Shown one piece after another: positions 7,674 through 16,593 of a DNA stretch of 64,000 nt (within the stretch, counting starts at the first letter, position 1; every line of letters starts with the position of its first letter). This DNA is from Natrinema salinisoli (GTDB lineage Archaea > Halobacteriota > Halobacteria > Halobacteriales > Natrialbaceae). The notes under the pieces were generated by a model, which worked only from the letters and a program-made list of their open reading frames with translations, searched no databases and was not told the DNA's origin. The stretch lies in assembly GCF_020405205.1 (NCBI RefSeq), contig NZ_CP084469.1, positions 3,100,001-3,164,000 on the forward strand. The letters are read 5' to 3'. Both the position numbers and the translations under genes were made by a program.

Positions 7674-9044
7674 TCACTCGCTCTCGAGCCGGTCGTAGAC
7701 TCCCGCTCGCTCGAGTTCGCCACGTTTCCGAACCACGTCAGGCGTCCGGCAAATCCCCGGCGCGCCGGTCACCTGCGGGACGGTACAGTTGTTGCAGCTT
7801 TCACAAAGCACCCGCGGAGATTCCGCTTCCGAATCAGTCTCAAGCAGTCGCGCACCCAGCCGCGGCTCGGCGTAGAAGGGGCGGGCCATGCCGACCATGT
7901 CGCAGGCGGCCCCCTCGCGACGATCACCGTCGTCAGCCCCCTCGTTCGGACCCAGCAGTCGATCCATCTCCCCCCGTCCTCGAATCCCGCCCTCCGCGAG
8001 AACGGGGACGGATACCTGCTCGCGCACGCGTCGACAGAAGTCCTCGTTCCATGCGGCTTCGAAGTCGTACTGCAGTGATTGCACTCGGTTCGCCAGAGAA
8101 ACGAGCCGCCGTCGTGTCGACCCCCCGAAGGCCGCGTCGTACTCCTCCCACAGGGCCTCGTTGTTCCACGCCCGGTCGGGATACTCGCCGCGGATAATAC
8201 TCATGTCCCACACGACCGACGTCTGTACCGGGACCACTGCGTCGTAGCCGATTTCCTCGAGCCGGCGGGCGATCTCGACCCCATCCGCGAGCGAGAGTTT
8301 CCGGCGAACGACGGGCGACGGCGGTGCGGGCGTTTCGGCGGGCACCTTCGTCAGCAGCGGGACGTCCCCCGCTCGCTCGCGGATCTCGTCGTGGACGACC
8401 GCGAGGAACTCGAGGCGAGCCGCGGGCGAACCGCCGAACTCGTCGTCCCGGCGGTTGTAGAAGGGCGACAGGAACTGCTGGACGATCCCCATGTTCGCGC
8501 CGGCGAGGTGGATCCCGTCGTAGCCGGCCTCGACGGCGTTGGCCGCCGCGCGGCCGAAATCCGCCGCGAGGTCGTACACCTCGTCGGTCGTGAGGACGTG
8601 CGGATCGTACTCGAGGAAGCCGACCCGGTCCAGCGCGCGCAACTGCCAGGGCGGGTTCGAGACGGCGAGTTGTTCGAGATCCGGATGCTCCTCGCGGTAC
8701 TCGGCGTGCCAGGTCTCCATACTTCGGAGGCCACCGTGCTCGAGCTGGACGACGATCCGGCTCCCGTGGTCGTGAATCCGGTCGGTCAGCCGCGAGAGCT
8801 GTGCGACGAAGTCGGGATCGTGGACCCGGGTCATTCCCGGCGCGGCGCAGCCGCCCTCGCCGCGGACGATCGTCGCCCCCTGGCAGATGAGGCCGACGCC
8901 GGACTCGGCTGCGGGCTCGAGGTCGTCGATCAGCGTGTCGACTGCGTCGGGGCCGTTGCCCGCACACTCGAGTAGCGGCGCGCGGTAGAGCCGATTGGGG
9001 ACCGTCAGACCGCCGATCTCGATGGGGGCCTCGAGGGTGGCCAT
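7674..9044 (-). CDS. NADH:flavin oxidoreductase/old yellow enzyme family with Cys cluster (456 aa)
   Basis: A TIM-barrel FMN oxidoreductase. The N-terminal part has VPNRLYRAPL and ICQGATIVRGEGG. The catalytic/substrate strand is IVVQLEHGG, and GYDGIHLAGANMGIVQQFLSP with YNRRDDEFGGS is the classic OYE core. LAEGGIRGRGEMDRLL and VGMARPFYAEP bind the FMN phosphate. After the barrel, CESCNNC plus a further Cys 14 residues on resembles the iron-sulfur ligand set of 2,4-dienoyl-CoA reductase-type members. The flavodoxin/NADPH domains of those enzymes are absent. Substrate unknown, probably an enone or enoate. Ends 2 bases from the rhodanese stop, convergent. Confidence 0.87.
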   Translation of the reverse strand: MATLEAPIEIGGLTVPNRLYRAPLLECAGNGPDAVDTLIDDLEPAAESGVGLICQGATIVRGEGGCAAPGMTRVHDPDFVAQLSRLTDRIHDHGSRIVVQLEHGGLRSMETWHAEYREEHPDLEQLAVSNPPWQLRALDRVGFLEYDPHVLTTDEVYDLAADFGRAAANAVEAGYDGIHLAGANMGIVQQFLSPFYNRRDDEFGGSPAARLEFLAVVHDEIRERAGDVPLLTKVPAETPAPPSPVVRRKLSLADGVEIARRLEEIGYDAVVPVQTSVVWDMSIIRGEYPDRAWNNEALWEEYDAAFGGSTRRRLVSLANRVQSLQYDFEAAWNEDFCRRVREQVSVPVLAEGGIRGRGEMDRLLGPNEGADDGDRREGAACDMVGMARPFYAEPRLGARLLETDSEAESPRVLCESCNNCTVPQVTGAPGICRTPDVVRKRGELERAGVYDRLESE

Positions 9045-9170
9045 GCAGGGGGTATCGGCCGGCTACACAAGAGCGTAGCGCCGGTTCAGTGGTAAAGATG
9101 AGAGACATTCTCGAGTCGAATCGGACGAGAGGATTCAAAGACGAATACGCTATTGGGGCGAAGAGGAGTG

Positions 9171-9306
9171 TCCTGCTCGCGTGGCAACAGGGAATTGCCA
9201 CACCCTCCCCAGCCGATTCGATCGCTCCTTCCAGTCGCTCACTCATCCCTCGCGCATAGTCGCGCCGCGGTTCGCCGATAGCGAACCGCGGCCCAGCGCG
9301 CGCCAC
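9171..9306 (-). repeat. Dispersed intergenic repeat, copy B
   Basis: Read on the minus strand, this copy opens GTGGCGCGCGCTG and contains a perfect hairpin GCGGTTCGC...GCGAACCGC. It then shows GCGAGGGATGAGTGAGCG, the block GAATCGGCTGGGGAGGGTG and a final GCCACGCG. The order and spacing match copy A over most of the length, with the hairpin core replaced. It lies between the OYE start and the dehydrogenase stop. No reading frame in it is credible. Confidence 0.75.
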
Positions 9307-9347
9307 CGCATAGAGGTTTGCCAGTCGGAGTGAAATGACCCTTTGAG

Positions 9348-10391
9348 TCAGGTCGGCTGGATCACCGCACGTCCTTCGATCTCGTTGTGCTCGAGCCGTT
9401 CTGCGACCGTATTGATCTCGCCGAGGTCGTGGCGTTCGGTGCGGAGTTCGACGTCGCCGCGGTCGACGAGCGCGACGAGTTCCTGTAGTTCGGCGTACTT
9501 GCCGACGAGCGTGCCGCGGAACGAGAACTCGCCGTTGACAAGCGCCTGACTGGGTTCGTGGACGTGACCGCCGTAGCCGACGATGTGGTGGTCGCCACCG
9601 GCGGCGACGATCTCGGGTGCGAGTGCGGTCGTCTCGTCGGCACCGACGAAGTCGACGACCTGCTGGGCTCCCTCGTCGTCGGTCAGGTCGGCGATCACGT
9701 CCGGGAGATTCTCCTCGGCGGAGTTGACGGCGTGGCGAGCGCCCAGCTCCTCGGCCAGCTCGAGCGCTTCATCTTTGATGTCGGCGGCGACGACGTCCGC
9801 GGCGCTCATCGCGTCGAGGCACTGGAGGCCGATGTGGCCGAGGCCGCCGACGCCGATGACGACGCAGGTGTCGCCGGGGTTCAGTTCGTCGACCGCCTTT
9901 TTGACGGCGTGGTAGGCCGTGATTCCCGCGTCCGCGTGCGGTGCGATGTCCGTCGGGTCGACGCCGTCGGGCAGCGGAATGACTGCCCGTTCGTTGGTCT
10001 GCAGGTACTCGGCGAAGCCGCCGTCGTGGGTGAGCCCGTTGAACGCGCTGTTCTCGCAGTACATGTCCTCGCCGAGTCGGCAGGGGCGACAGATGCCACA
10101 GGTTTGAACGGGGTGGCAGATAACCGGATCCCCCTCTTCGACCAGCGTCACCTCATCGCCGGTCTCGGCGACGATTCCCGCGTTCTCGTGGCCGAGTGTC
10201 ATCGGCAGATCCTGCGGTGCGTAGTCGGTCCACATTCCCTCGATGATGTGGTTGTCAGTCTGACACCACCCCGCCCCCTCGACCTCGACCAGTACCTGAT
10301 CCGATCGCTCGAGGTCCGGGCGATCGATCTCGTCGATCCGCAGCGCGTCGCTCATGTCCTCGGTGTACTCGTGGAGTCTGGCTGCTTGCAT
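9348..10391 (-). CDS. Zinc-dependent NAD+-type alcohol dehydrogenase (MDR family)
   Basis: A 347-residue medium-chain dehydrogenase. Catalytic zinc ligands are in GWCQTDNH (Cys43) and LGHENAG (His68). Four structural zinc cysteines sit at 98, 101, 104 and 112 (CGICRPCRLGEDMYC). The Rossmann turn is VIGVGGLGHIG, and an acidic residue at the end of the next strand (VVAADIKDEA) favours NAD+ over NADP+. It is divergent from an amidohydrolase/DUF59 pair. In actinobacterial propane-oxidation clusters a dehydrogenase of this class follows exactly these partners, so a secondary-alcohol role is plausible. Confidence 0.9.
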   Translation of the reverse strand: MQAARLHEYTEDMSDALRIDEIDRPDLERSDQVLVEVEGAGWCQTDNHIIEGMWTDYAPQDLPMTLGHENAGIVAETGDEVTLVEEGDPVICHPVQTCGICRPCRLGEDMYCENSAFNGLTHDGGFAEYLQTNERAVIPLPDGVDPTDIAPHADAGITAYHAVKKAVDELNPGDTCVVIGVGGLGHIGLQCLDAMSAADVVAADIKDEALELAEELGARHAVNSAEENLPDVIADLTDDEGAQQVVDFVGADETTALAPEIVAAGGDHHIVGYGGHVHEPSQALVNGEFSFRGTLVGKYAELQELVALVDRGDVELRTERHDLGEINTVAERLEHNEIEGRAVIQPT

Positions 10392-10453
10392 GGTAGCACA
10401 TCACAGTTCGTCGGCATCCGTGATAACGTTCCCCTCGAGTATCGCTTCGTTTC

Positions 10454-10464
10454 TATATTTAAAT
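10454..10464 (+). promoter_or_regulatory. TATA box for the amidohydrolase operon
   Basis: TATATTTAAAT lies about 40 bases before the GTG/ATG region at 10497-10533, in the A/T-rich divergent gap between the dehydrogenase and the amidohydrolase. Spacing predicts transcription from about 10490. Confidence 0.55.
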
Positions 10465-10502
10465 TATGATGCGGATAACTCAGTGATATCTGAAAAAGAG
10501 TA

Positions 10503-11597
10503 ATGTGGTATGATATCTATGTGCACAGTGCGATGTATCAGCACAACGGAGAGGAAATCTTCGTCATCGACGGTCACGTGCACCTGTGGGACGCCACGGA
10601 GGAGAACATCACACACGAGGGCGGGGAGGAGTTCATCCAGTGTTTTTACGATTACCACACGACGTTCACCCCCGAAGAACGGCAGTGGGACATGGACGAG
10701 TATCGGGAGTACGGCGCCGACCGAATGGTCGAGGATCTGTTCGGCAACGCCGCCGCTGACATGGCGATCTTCCAGCCGACGTACCTCACCGACTTCTACG
10801 AGGACGGGTTCAACACGACCGAGCAGAACGCCGAACTCGCGACCGAGTACCCCGAACGGTTCGTCCTCAACGGCACCTTCGATCCCCGCGACGGGGAGGA
10901 GGGGCTCGAGTACCTCGAGGAACTCCACGAGAAATACGACGTCCCCGGCGTCAAACTCTACACCGCCGAGTGGCGCGGCGATTCGAAAGGCTGGCGACTG
11001 GACGACGAAGAGGCCTTCGAGTTCCTCGAGAAGTGCCAGGAACTCGGGATCGAGAACATTCACGCGCACAAGGGGCCGACGATCCGGCCCCTCAATCGCG
11101 ACGCGTTCGACGTCGCGGACATCGACGATGCGGCCTCGTCGTTCCCGGAGCTCAACTTTATCGTCGAACACGTCGGCCTGCCCCGCCTCGACGACTTCTG
11201 CTGGATCGCCGCCCAGGAGAACAACGTCTACGGCGGCCTCGCGGTCGCCGCCCCGTTCGCCCAGAACCGGCCGGGCAAGTTCTCCGAAATCATGTCCGAA
11301 CTCCTCTGGTGGCTCGGCGAGGACCGCGTGATCTTCGGCTCGGACTACGCCATCTGGAACCCCGACTGGCTCGTCGAAGAAGTGCTCGAGGCCGAGCTCA
11401 CGCAGGAACACCGCGCCGAGTACGGCGTCGAGTGGGACCTCGAGACCAAGAAGAAAGTCATGGGCGAGAACATCGCCGATCTCTACGACATCGACATCGA
11501 GGCGAAACGACAGGCGTTCCGGGACGACGAGATCAGCCAGCAGTTCGGTCTCGAGGACCACTACGCCAGCGAAGAACCCGCCGCTGCGGACGACTGA
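10503..11597 (+). CDS. Amidohydrolase-family protein (Amidohydro_2 type)
   Basis: The 364-residue metal-dependent TIM-barrel hydrolase has HxH in VIDGHVHLWDA near residue 29. Later it shows NIHAHKGPT, LNFIVEHVGLPRLDD and the final metal Asp in VIFGSDYAIWNP. This is the Amidohydro_2 (PF04909) pattern. The ATG at 10503 is used because it follows the TATA box at leaderless-like distance; an internal ATG at 10533 is the alternative. The gene is followed after 5 bases by a MIP18/DUF59 protein. Proteins of this pair occur next to binuclear-iron propane/acetone monooxygenases in actinobacteria, where they are thought to help maturation. The reaction itself is unknown. Confidence 0.87.
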   Translation: MWYDIYVHSAMYQHNGEEIFVIDGHVHLWDATEENITHEGGEEFIQCFYDYHTTFTPEERQWDMDEYREYGADRMVEDLFGNAAADMAIFQPTYLTDFYEDGFNTTEQNAELATEYPERFVLNGTFDPRDGEEGLEYLEELHEKYDVPGVKLYTAEWRGDSKGWRLDDEEAFEFLEKCQELGIENIHAHKGPTIRPLNRDAFDVADIDDAASSFPELNFIVEHVGLPRLDDFCWIAAQENNVYGGLAVAAPFAQNRPGKFSEIMSELLWWLGEDRVIFGSDYAIWNPDWLVEEVLEAELTQEHRAEYGVEWDLETKKKVMGENIADLYDIDIEAKRQAFRDDEISQQFGLEDHYASEEPAAADD

Positions 11598-11602
11598 CCA
11601 GC

Positions 11603-12379
11603 ATGAGTACACAAACCTCCGACGGCACCGCTCCGGATCGAGCGGCCGTCCGCGACCGACTGGACCGCGTCACCGATCCGGAATTGGATCGCTCGATCGT
11701 CGAACTCGAGTACATCGACGGGATCGAGATCGACGGCTCTCGCGTCGCCGTCGACCTCACGCTCCCGACGGCGTGGTGTTCGCCGGCGTTCGCCTGGATG
11801 ATGGCGGTCGACGCCCGCGACGAGGTCGAGTCGCTGCCGGCGGTCGAGAACGCCCGGATCACGCTCCACGACCACATGCACGAGACGGAGATCAATCGCG
11901 GCGTGAACGAGGGGCTGTCCTTCGCCGAGGCGTTCCCGGACGCCGACGGCGACGTCGCGGCAGTCCGTGCGGAACTCGACGAGAAGGCATGTGTCGCTCG
12001 CCAGTACGATGCCGTCGAGGCGCTGCTGAACGCCGGACTCGACGCCGAGGTGATCGTTGATCTCCGCCTGCGTGACCTCGAGATGGACGATTCGACCAAC
12101 ACTGTCGACGTCTACGTCGACGACCATTCGTTTGCGGTCACCGCTCCGAACGACCCTATCGAACGCTACCTCGAGAAGGCTCGCGAGACCGACCTCGTTT
12201 CGGAGCCGGACGATCCCCTCTTTCGAACGCCGGAGGGCGACCCGATCGACGCCGAATCGTTCGACCTCGTCCACCACAGGGGGCGGCTCGCGCAGGTCAA
12301 CATGTCGAGTCAGGGCGGTATCTGTGACGGGCTTCGAGCGGCCAGAGAGGGTCGGCTCGAGGGGACCGCTGACGACTGA
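11603..12379 (+). CDS. MIP18/DUF59-family iron-sulfur assembly-like protein (258 aa)
   Basis: An N-terminal DUF59 domain spans about residues 15-110, with VRDRLDRVTDPELDRSIV at its start and the Cys-bearing loop LPTAWCSPAFAWMM. A C-terminal extension of about 140 residues has its own Cys residues (EKACVARQYDA, SSQGGICDGL). Stand-alone DUF59 proteins act in iron-sulfur or metal-site assembly; long versions like this are found with amidohydrolase partners near diiron monooxygenases. The ATG at 11603 leaves a 5-base gap to the upstream stop, so co-transcription is near certain. The exact client protein is unknown and no monooxygenase is in the window. Confidence 0.85.
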   Translation: MSTQTSDGTAPDRAAVRDRLDRVTDPELDRSIVELEYIDGIEIDGSRVAVDLTLPTAWCSPAFAWMMAVDARDEVESLPAVENARITLHDHMHETEINRGVNEGLSFAEAFPDADGDVAAVRAELDEKACVARQYDAVEALLNAGLDAEVIVDLRLRDLEMDDSTNTVDVYVDDHSFAVTAPNDPIERYLEKARETDLVSEPDDPLFRTPEGDPIDAESFDLVHHRGRLAQVNMSSQGGICDGLRAAREGRLEGTADD

Positions 12380-12407
12380 GCGTGCAGGTTGGAAACCCGT
12401 CGATCCC

Positions 12408-12914
12408 CTACTTTTCGACCTCGAGCAGCGCGACCCGCTCGCGAACCAGCGCCGACAGTGACGCGTCGGTAGCCGCCCGCTCCGCACCGGTGATGTCGAA
12501 GAACTCACACAACGTCTCGGGGTCCTGCGTCTCCAGCGTCGATTCGTACTCGACGAACGCGTCCAGCGCTTCGACTGCCCCGATCGCGGGGGTCTCGTTT
12601 TCGTCGCTATCGCCGTCGACGAGGACGATCGCGCGATTCTCGCCTTCGCTGACGCCCATCTCGAGCGCGCGGTCGATCTGCCGGCGGCCGGCGGCGTACA
12701 GCAGGATCTCGACGGCGCGATTTCGGGCGACGTTCTCGCCGCGTTCGATCGCGCGGTCTGCGAATTCGAGGGCCCGCTCGAGGTGTCGTCGGTCGGCGAC
12801 GTATCGGGCGTCGAAGGCCTGGATCATCGTCTCGTGCCGGTCCCCGATTTCGCCGAGGTCGGCCACGAACGAGTCGAGGTCGTCGATCGCGAGTCGGCAT
12901 TCGAGTAGCTTCAC
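12408..12914 (-). CDS. cgi121: KEOPS complex subunit Cgi121
   Basis: Cgi121 binds tRNA and the Bud32 kinase within KEOPS, which makes N6-threonylcarbamoyladenosine at position 37 of ANN-decoding tRNAs. The 168-residue protein shows the family pattern. Early beta-strand/helix segments are followed by FADRAIERGENVARNRAVEI, then ILLYAAGRRQIDRALEMGV, and the GENRAIVLV strand. The start is GTG at 12912-12914, sharing one base with the TAG stop of hel308 (TAGTG), so translation is coupled. The other KEOPS genes are not in the window. Confidence 0.9.
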   Translation of the reverse strand: MKLLECRLAIDDLDSFVADLGEIGDRHETMIQAFDARYVADRRHLERALEFADRAIERGENVARNRAVEILLYAAGRRQIDRALEMGVSEGENRAIVLVDGDSDENETPAIGAVEALDAFVEYESTLETQDPETLCEFFDITGAERAATDASLSALVRERVALLEVEK

Positions 12915-15286
12915 TAGAAATCACCCAGGCTCGACTGGCCGTCGTCGGCGTCTGCCGGCTCCGTCGCCGCTGTTTCGTTGTCAGCAGTCTCGCCGCCTGC
13001 GGTCGCCGCCGCTTCATCATCGCCTGACCCCGCTGAATCCGGTTCGACGTCGTCCATCGACGGATCCTCGCGGCCCGCGTTCTCGAGGATGTTCTCGGCC
13101 GTCTTCTTCCCCTTGAGAACCGTGAGGACGACGCCTTTGTCCGCGGTCCGCAGGTCGGCGGGCTCCTCGATCTCCGCGTCGTAGAGCCGGCGGGCGCGTT
13201 TGCGGCCCACGCCGCCGACCGAGACGAGCTCGAGCAGCTCCTCGCCGACGCCGTGTTCGACGCGCGCGCGAGCTTCCCGAACTGCGACGGTCCACTCGCT
13301 GTCGATCTCCGCGGCCAGCGACTCGGCCGCCCCGAGCAGCCATTCGGCGGTGTCGACCTTTCCGCGGAGGTCGCCCGGGCCGATCTTGTACCGGTCGGTC
13401 AACTGCTCCTCGTCGGTTTCGGTCGCCCAGTCCTCGAGCAGTTTACCCGTCTTGAGCGCGGAGAGCCAGTCCTCGAAGCGCTCCTCCTCGAACTCGCTTG
13501 GCGCATCGCCCAGCAGTTCGGCCTCGCGCTCGTAGAAGAGTTCGCCGAATTTCTCGTCCTCCCCGGAACGCAGGTAGAGTTCGTACATGTCCGGCGTCCG
13601 CGAGATCAGCTGGTAGAGTCCCAGCGCGGTCGGGCGCTCGTCGGCGTCCTCGAGCCCGTGGACGATCTCGGCGGCGCTCATCGGATCCAGGTAGAGCCGC
13701 GAGACGGTGTGACCGAGGCTGGTGGCCTCGAGTTTCTCGTCGCGGCCGCCGTCGTCTGCGAGATCGGCGGCCGAGGTGAACGCGCTGTCGGCGTCAGCCT
13801 CGCCGGAACCATCGTGCCCGCCGCTGTCACGCTCTATGAAGTCGTTCGACTCGAGATACTGCAAGACCGTGTCAGTCACCGTCTCGAGCCGCCCGGGCTC
13901 GCTCGACTGGCTTGCGTACAGCGTCGCCTCGAGGAACTCGAGGAGTCCACCGCGCGTTCGGGCGAAGCCGGAGGCGATCGTTGCGAGCACATGCGTCCGC
14001 AGGGCGGGTTCGGCCGCCAGCTTCGAGCGCACCGGCTCGGGGTCGGCCCAGACGTAGCGATCGAACAACTCCTCGCTCTCGTCGTGACTTTTCGCGAGCA
14101 GGACGGCCTCGCCGTAGGGGTCCAGTCCGGGTCTGCCGGCCCGGCCCATCATCTGGTGGACCTCGAGAACGTCTAACGGTGCCATCCCGCCCGCGCTGGG
14201 GTCGAAGCGCCGCCAGTCGCGGACGACCACCCGTCGAGCCGGGGTATTGACCCCCGCCGCGAGCGTCGGCGTGGCCGAAATCACCTTCAGGAGCCGGTCG
14301 CGGAAGGCGTCCTCGACGATCGACCGCTGGGTGCTCGAGAGGCCGGCGTGGTGGAACGCCGAGCCGTGCTCGACGGCGTCGGCCAGGTCTTTGCTCGTCT
14401 CGGTGTCGCTGTCGTCCCGGATTTCCTCGGCCAGGTCGGCCAGTTCGGTCCGCTCCTCGGCGGTCAGTTCGGTCTTCGAGACGCCGCCCAACCGCCTCGC
14501 GGCCGCTTCGGCGTTCCGGCGGGAGTTGACGAACACGAGCGAGGAGCCTCCTTCCTGCAAGATATCGCGGACGAGCGCGGCCTCCTGTTTTTCGCTCCCC
14601 TCGACGGGAACCTCTCTGGTCGAGCCGTCGTCGAAGTTCAGGGCGTTGCCGAAGTGAACTCCCATCTGGAGATCGATCGGCCGCCAGTCGGTATCCACGA
14701 GCGCGGCGTCGAGCCAGTCGGCGATCTCGTCGGCGTTGCCGACCGTCGCGGAGAGCGCGACCATTTGCATGCGCGGGTTGAGCTTGCGGAGCTTCGCGAG
14801 AGTCACCTCGAGGGTCGGCCCCCGATTCCGGTCGTCGATGAGGTGAACCTCGTCCGAGACGACGCAGGTCAGATCGGAGAGCCAGTCGGCCCCGTTGCGG
14901 ACGAGCGAGTCGACCTTCTCGCTGGTGGCGACGACAATGTCTTTCGTCGCGAGCCAGTCGCTGGTGCTCTCGTAGTTACCGGTCGTGACGCCGACCGTGA
15001 CGCCGAACCGCTCGTAGGCTTCGAACTCTTCTTTCTTCTCGCTGGCGAGTGCGCGGAGAGGAACGATGTACAGCGCCGTTCCGCCGCGTTCGATCGCCGA
15101 GAGCATCGACAGGGCGGCGATCATCGTCTTCCCGCTGGCGGTGGGGACGGCGGCGACGAGGTTCTCGCCCTCGGTCGCGCCGGCCTCGACCGCCTCGGCC
15201 TGCGGCGGGTAGAGCTCCTCGATGCCCTCGCTCCGGAAGTGGTCGACGGCACCTGCTGGGAGCCCCGTCAGCTCCTCGATATTCAT
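12914..15286 (-). CDS. hel308: ATP-dependent DNA helicase Hel308/Hjm
   Basis: A 3'-5' superfamily 2 helicase that unwinds forked DNA at stalled replication forks. The 790-residue protein has Walker [15 protein letters not shown], the DEVH box [15 protein letters not shown], motif [20 protein letters not shown] and motif [17 protein letters not shown]. The Hel308 ratchet domain follows and the C-terminal helix-hairpin-helix contains [17 protein letters not shown]. The start at 15286 ([12 protein letters not shown]) matches the family; longer in-frame sequence is low-complexity. An acidic C-terminal tail ends SSLGDF, resembling a PCNA-interacting QxxLxxF-like end (QSSLGDF). Confidence 0.95.
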   Translation of the reverse strand: MNIEELTGLPAGAVDHFRSEGIEELYPPQAEAVEAGATEGENLVAAVPTASGKTMIAALSMLSAIERGGTALYIVPLRALASEKKEEFEAYERFGVTVGVTTGNYESTSDWLATKDIVVATSEKVDSLVRNGADWLSDLTCVVSDEVHLIDDRNRGPTLEVTLAKLRKLNPRMQMVALSATVGNADEIADWLDAALVDTDWRPIDLQMGVHFGNALNFDDGSTREVPVEGSEKQEAALVRDILQEGGSSLVFVNSRRNAEAAARRLGGVSKTELTAEERTELADLAEEIRDDSDTETSKDLADAVEHGSAFHHAGLSSTQRSIVEDAFRDRLLKVISATPTLAAGVNTPARRVVVRDWRRFDPSAGGMAPLDVLEVHQMMGRAGRPGLDPYGEAVLLAKSHDESEELFDRYVWADPEPVRSKLAAEPALRTHVLATIASGFARTRGGLLEFLEATLYASQSSEPGRLETVTDTVLQYLESNDFIERDSGGHDGSGEADADSAFTSAADLADDGGRDEKLEATSLGHTVSRLYLDPMSAAEIVHGLEDADERPTALGLYQLISRTPDMYELYLRSGEDEKFGELFYEREAELLGDAPSEFEEERFEDWLSALKTGKLLEDWATETDEEQLTDRYKIGPGDLRGKVDTAEWLLGAAESLAAEIDSEWTVAVREARARVEHGVGEELLELVSVGGVGRKRARRLYDAEIEEPADLRTADKGVVLTVLKGKKTAENILENAGREDPSMDDVEPDSAGSGDDEAAATAGGETADNETAATEPADADDGQSSLGDF

Positions 15287-15401
15287 TACCCGCTTTTGGC
15301 GCGTCCCGCGGTTTAAAGTATCGTCTCTCGGATCTCGAGCCACCGCGGTCAGCCCGCCGAAGTCAGATAGACTTTTGCGACAGTCATCGCTACCTGAACG
15401 C

Positions 15402-15986
15402 ATGTCGACGCTCGCGCGTACGCTTCGTTCCTCGCCGCTTCGGACGTCGACCGCTCGCGGGCGAAGCGGTAAACTCCTCGTCGGGTCGGGACTGGTGATC
15501 CTCACGCTCGGAATGGCGACCGACACGCTCGGCCGTCGGTTCGCCGTCGCCGGGCGACAGCCGTCAGTCCTCGAGTTCGGCGTCGTTCTCGTCGGAGCCG
15601 CACTCGCGGTCGCGTTCGTCCGGTATCTGCTCGGAAAACTGAAGCGGGCCGCCGGTTACAGCCTGCTCGGCACGATCGGGGTCGGGTTCGGTCTGCCGGC
15701 GCTGATCGCGCTGCCCGCCGTCGGCGGCATCGCTCGCCGGCTCGGCTCGATGGCGTACGTCCGACTCCCGTGGGTCGGTCCCTCCCGCTGGGAACGAGTT
15801 CTCGACATGGTCGGCGGCCCCCGCGGCCTCGTCTCCGGCTGTTACGGCACGACGTTGCTGACGGTCGGCGCGTCGACCGGGTCGCTCGAGGAGACCTACG
15901 TCGTCTTCGGAAATCGACTCTCGCTGCTCGCCGTCTTCGTCCTGCTGACGGCTCCCGGCATCGTCCTCTACTATCTGCGCCGATGA
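15402..15986 (+). CDS. Hypothetical membrane protein (194 aa)
   Basis: No family recognised. A basic N-terminus (about 25 residues) is followed by roughly four hydrophobic segments: [50 protein letters not shown] and a final one ending [16 protein letters not shown] loop with [19 protein letters not shown] lies between. The start at 15402 follows a short A/T-rich gap after hel308, with which it is divergent. Function unknown. Confidence 0.7.
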   Translation: MSTLARTLRSSPLRTSTARGRSGKLLVGSGLVILTLGMATDTLGRRFAVAGRQPSVLEFGVVLVGAALAVAFVRYLLGKLKRAAGYSLLGTIGVGFGLPALIALPAVGGIARRLGSMAYVRLPWVGPSRWERVLDMVGGPRGLVSGCYGTTLLTVGASTGSLEETYVVFGNRLSLLAVFVLLTAPGIVLYYLRR

Positions 15987-16120
15987 CCGCGGGACTCGAA
16001 CAGGACCGCCCAAACGGGATCGTTCTCGAGGCGTCGTAGAAATCCGGAACCGGTCAGCGGAACCGTATCGAGTCCGATATCGGCAGTACAGGACAACACT
16101 CGTTCCCCGTCGATAGATCG

Positions 16121-16582
16121 ATGAGGATCGGTGCCGAAGTCCGTCCCGTGATCGCTCCGCAGCACGTCCTCGTCCCCACCCTCGGCCGTCCTCGGGAGGA
16201 CGAGGCCCTCGCGTACGCCCTCGAGACGTTCCCCGACGCCGACGTCACGTTCCTCGCAGTCGTGACGCCGCTCGACGCGCCGCTCAGCGAGGGCGGCGTC
16301 CTCGAGCGAAGCGAGGACCGGACGGAACAGGCCTGGACCAGCGCGACGGAGGTGCTCGAGTCCGTCGCGGGTTCCGAATCGCTGGATCGAGTCACGATCG
16401 AGACGGCGGAAGGCAAACCCGGAACCGTCGTTCCCCGATACGCGTCCGAGGAGGGGGCCGATCACGTCGTGATGTACGGCTCCGAAAACGGGTCAGTGGG
16501 GTTCCTCCGGCGATTTCTCGGCCGCGGCATCGCCGCAACGGTGGTCGAACGGACGCCGGGTCCGGTGACGGTACTCGAGTGA
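16121..16582 (+). CDS. Universal stress protein A family
   Basis: The 153-residue single UspA domain has the first beta-strand QHVLVPTLGRP and the second strand VTFLAVVTPLD. The C-terminal nucleotide-binding region MYGSENGSVGFLRRFLGRG continues to PGPVTVLE, close to the G-2x-G-9x-G pattern of ATP-binding members. The partner and trigger are unknown. Translation may start later than 16121, since the domain proper begins near residue 14. Confidence 0.85.
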   Translation: MRIGAEVRPVIAPQHVLVPTLGRPREDEALAYALETFPDADVTFLAVVTPLDAPLSEGGVLERSEDRTEQAWTSATEVLESVAGSESLDRVTIETAEGKPGTVVPRYASEEGADHVVMYGSENGSVGFLRRFLGRGIAATVVERTPGPVTVLE

Positions 16583-16593
16583 GGATGGGGCGA

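Noticed and set aside
13253-14176. Long open frame antisense to the Hel308 gene
   Set aside because: High-GC DNA keeps frames opposite real genes open; no motif or family pattern, while the other strand encodes all helicase motifs.
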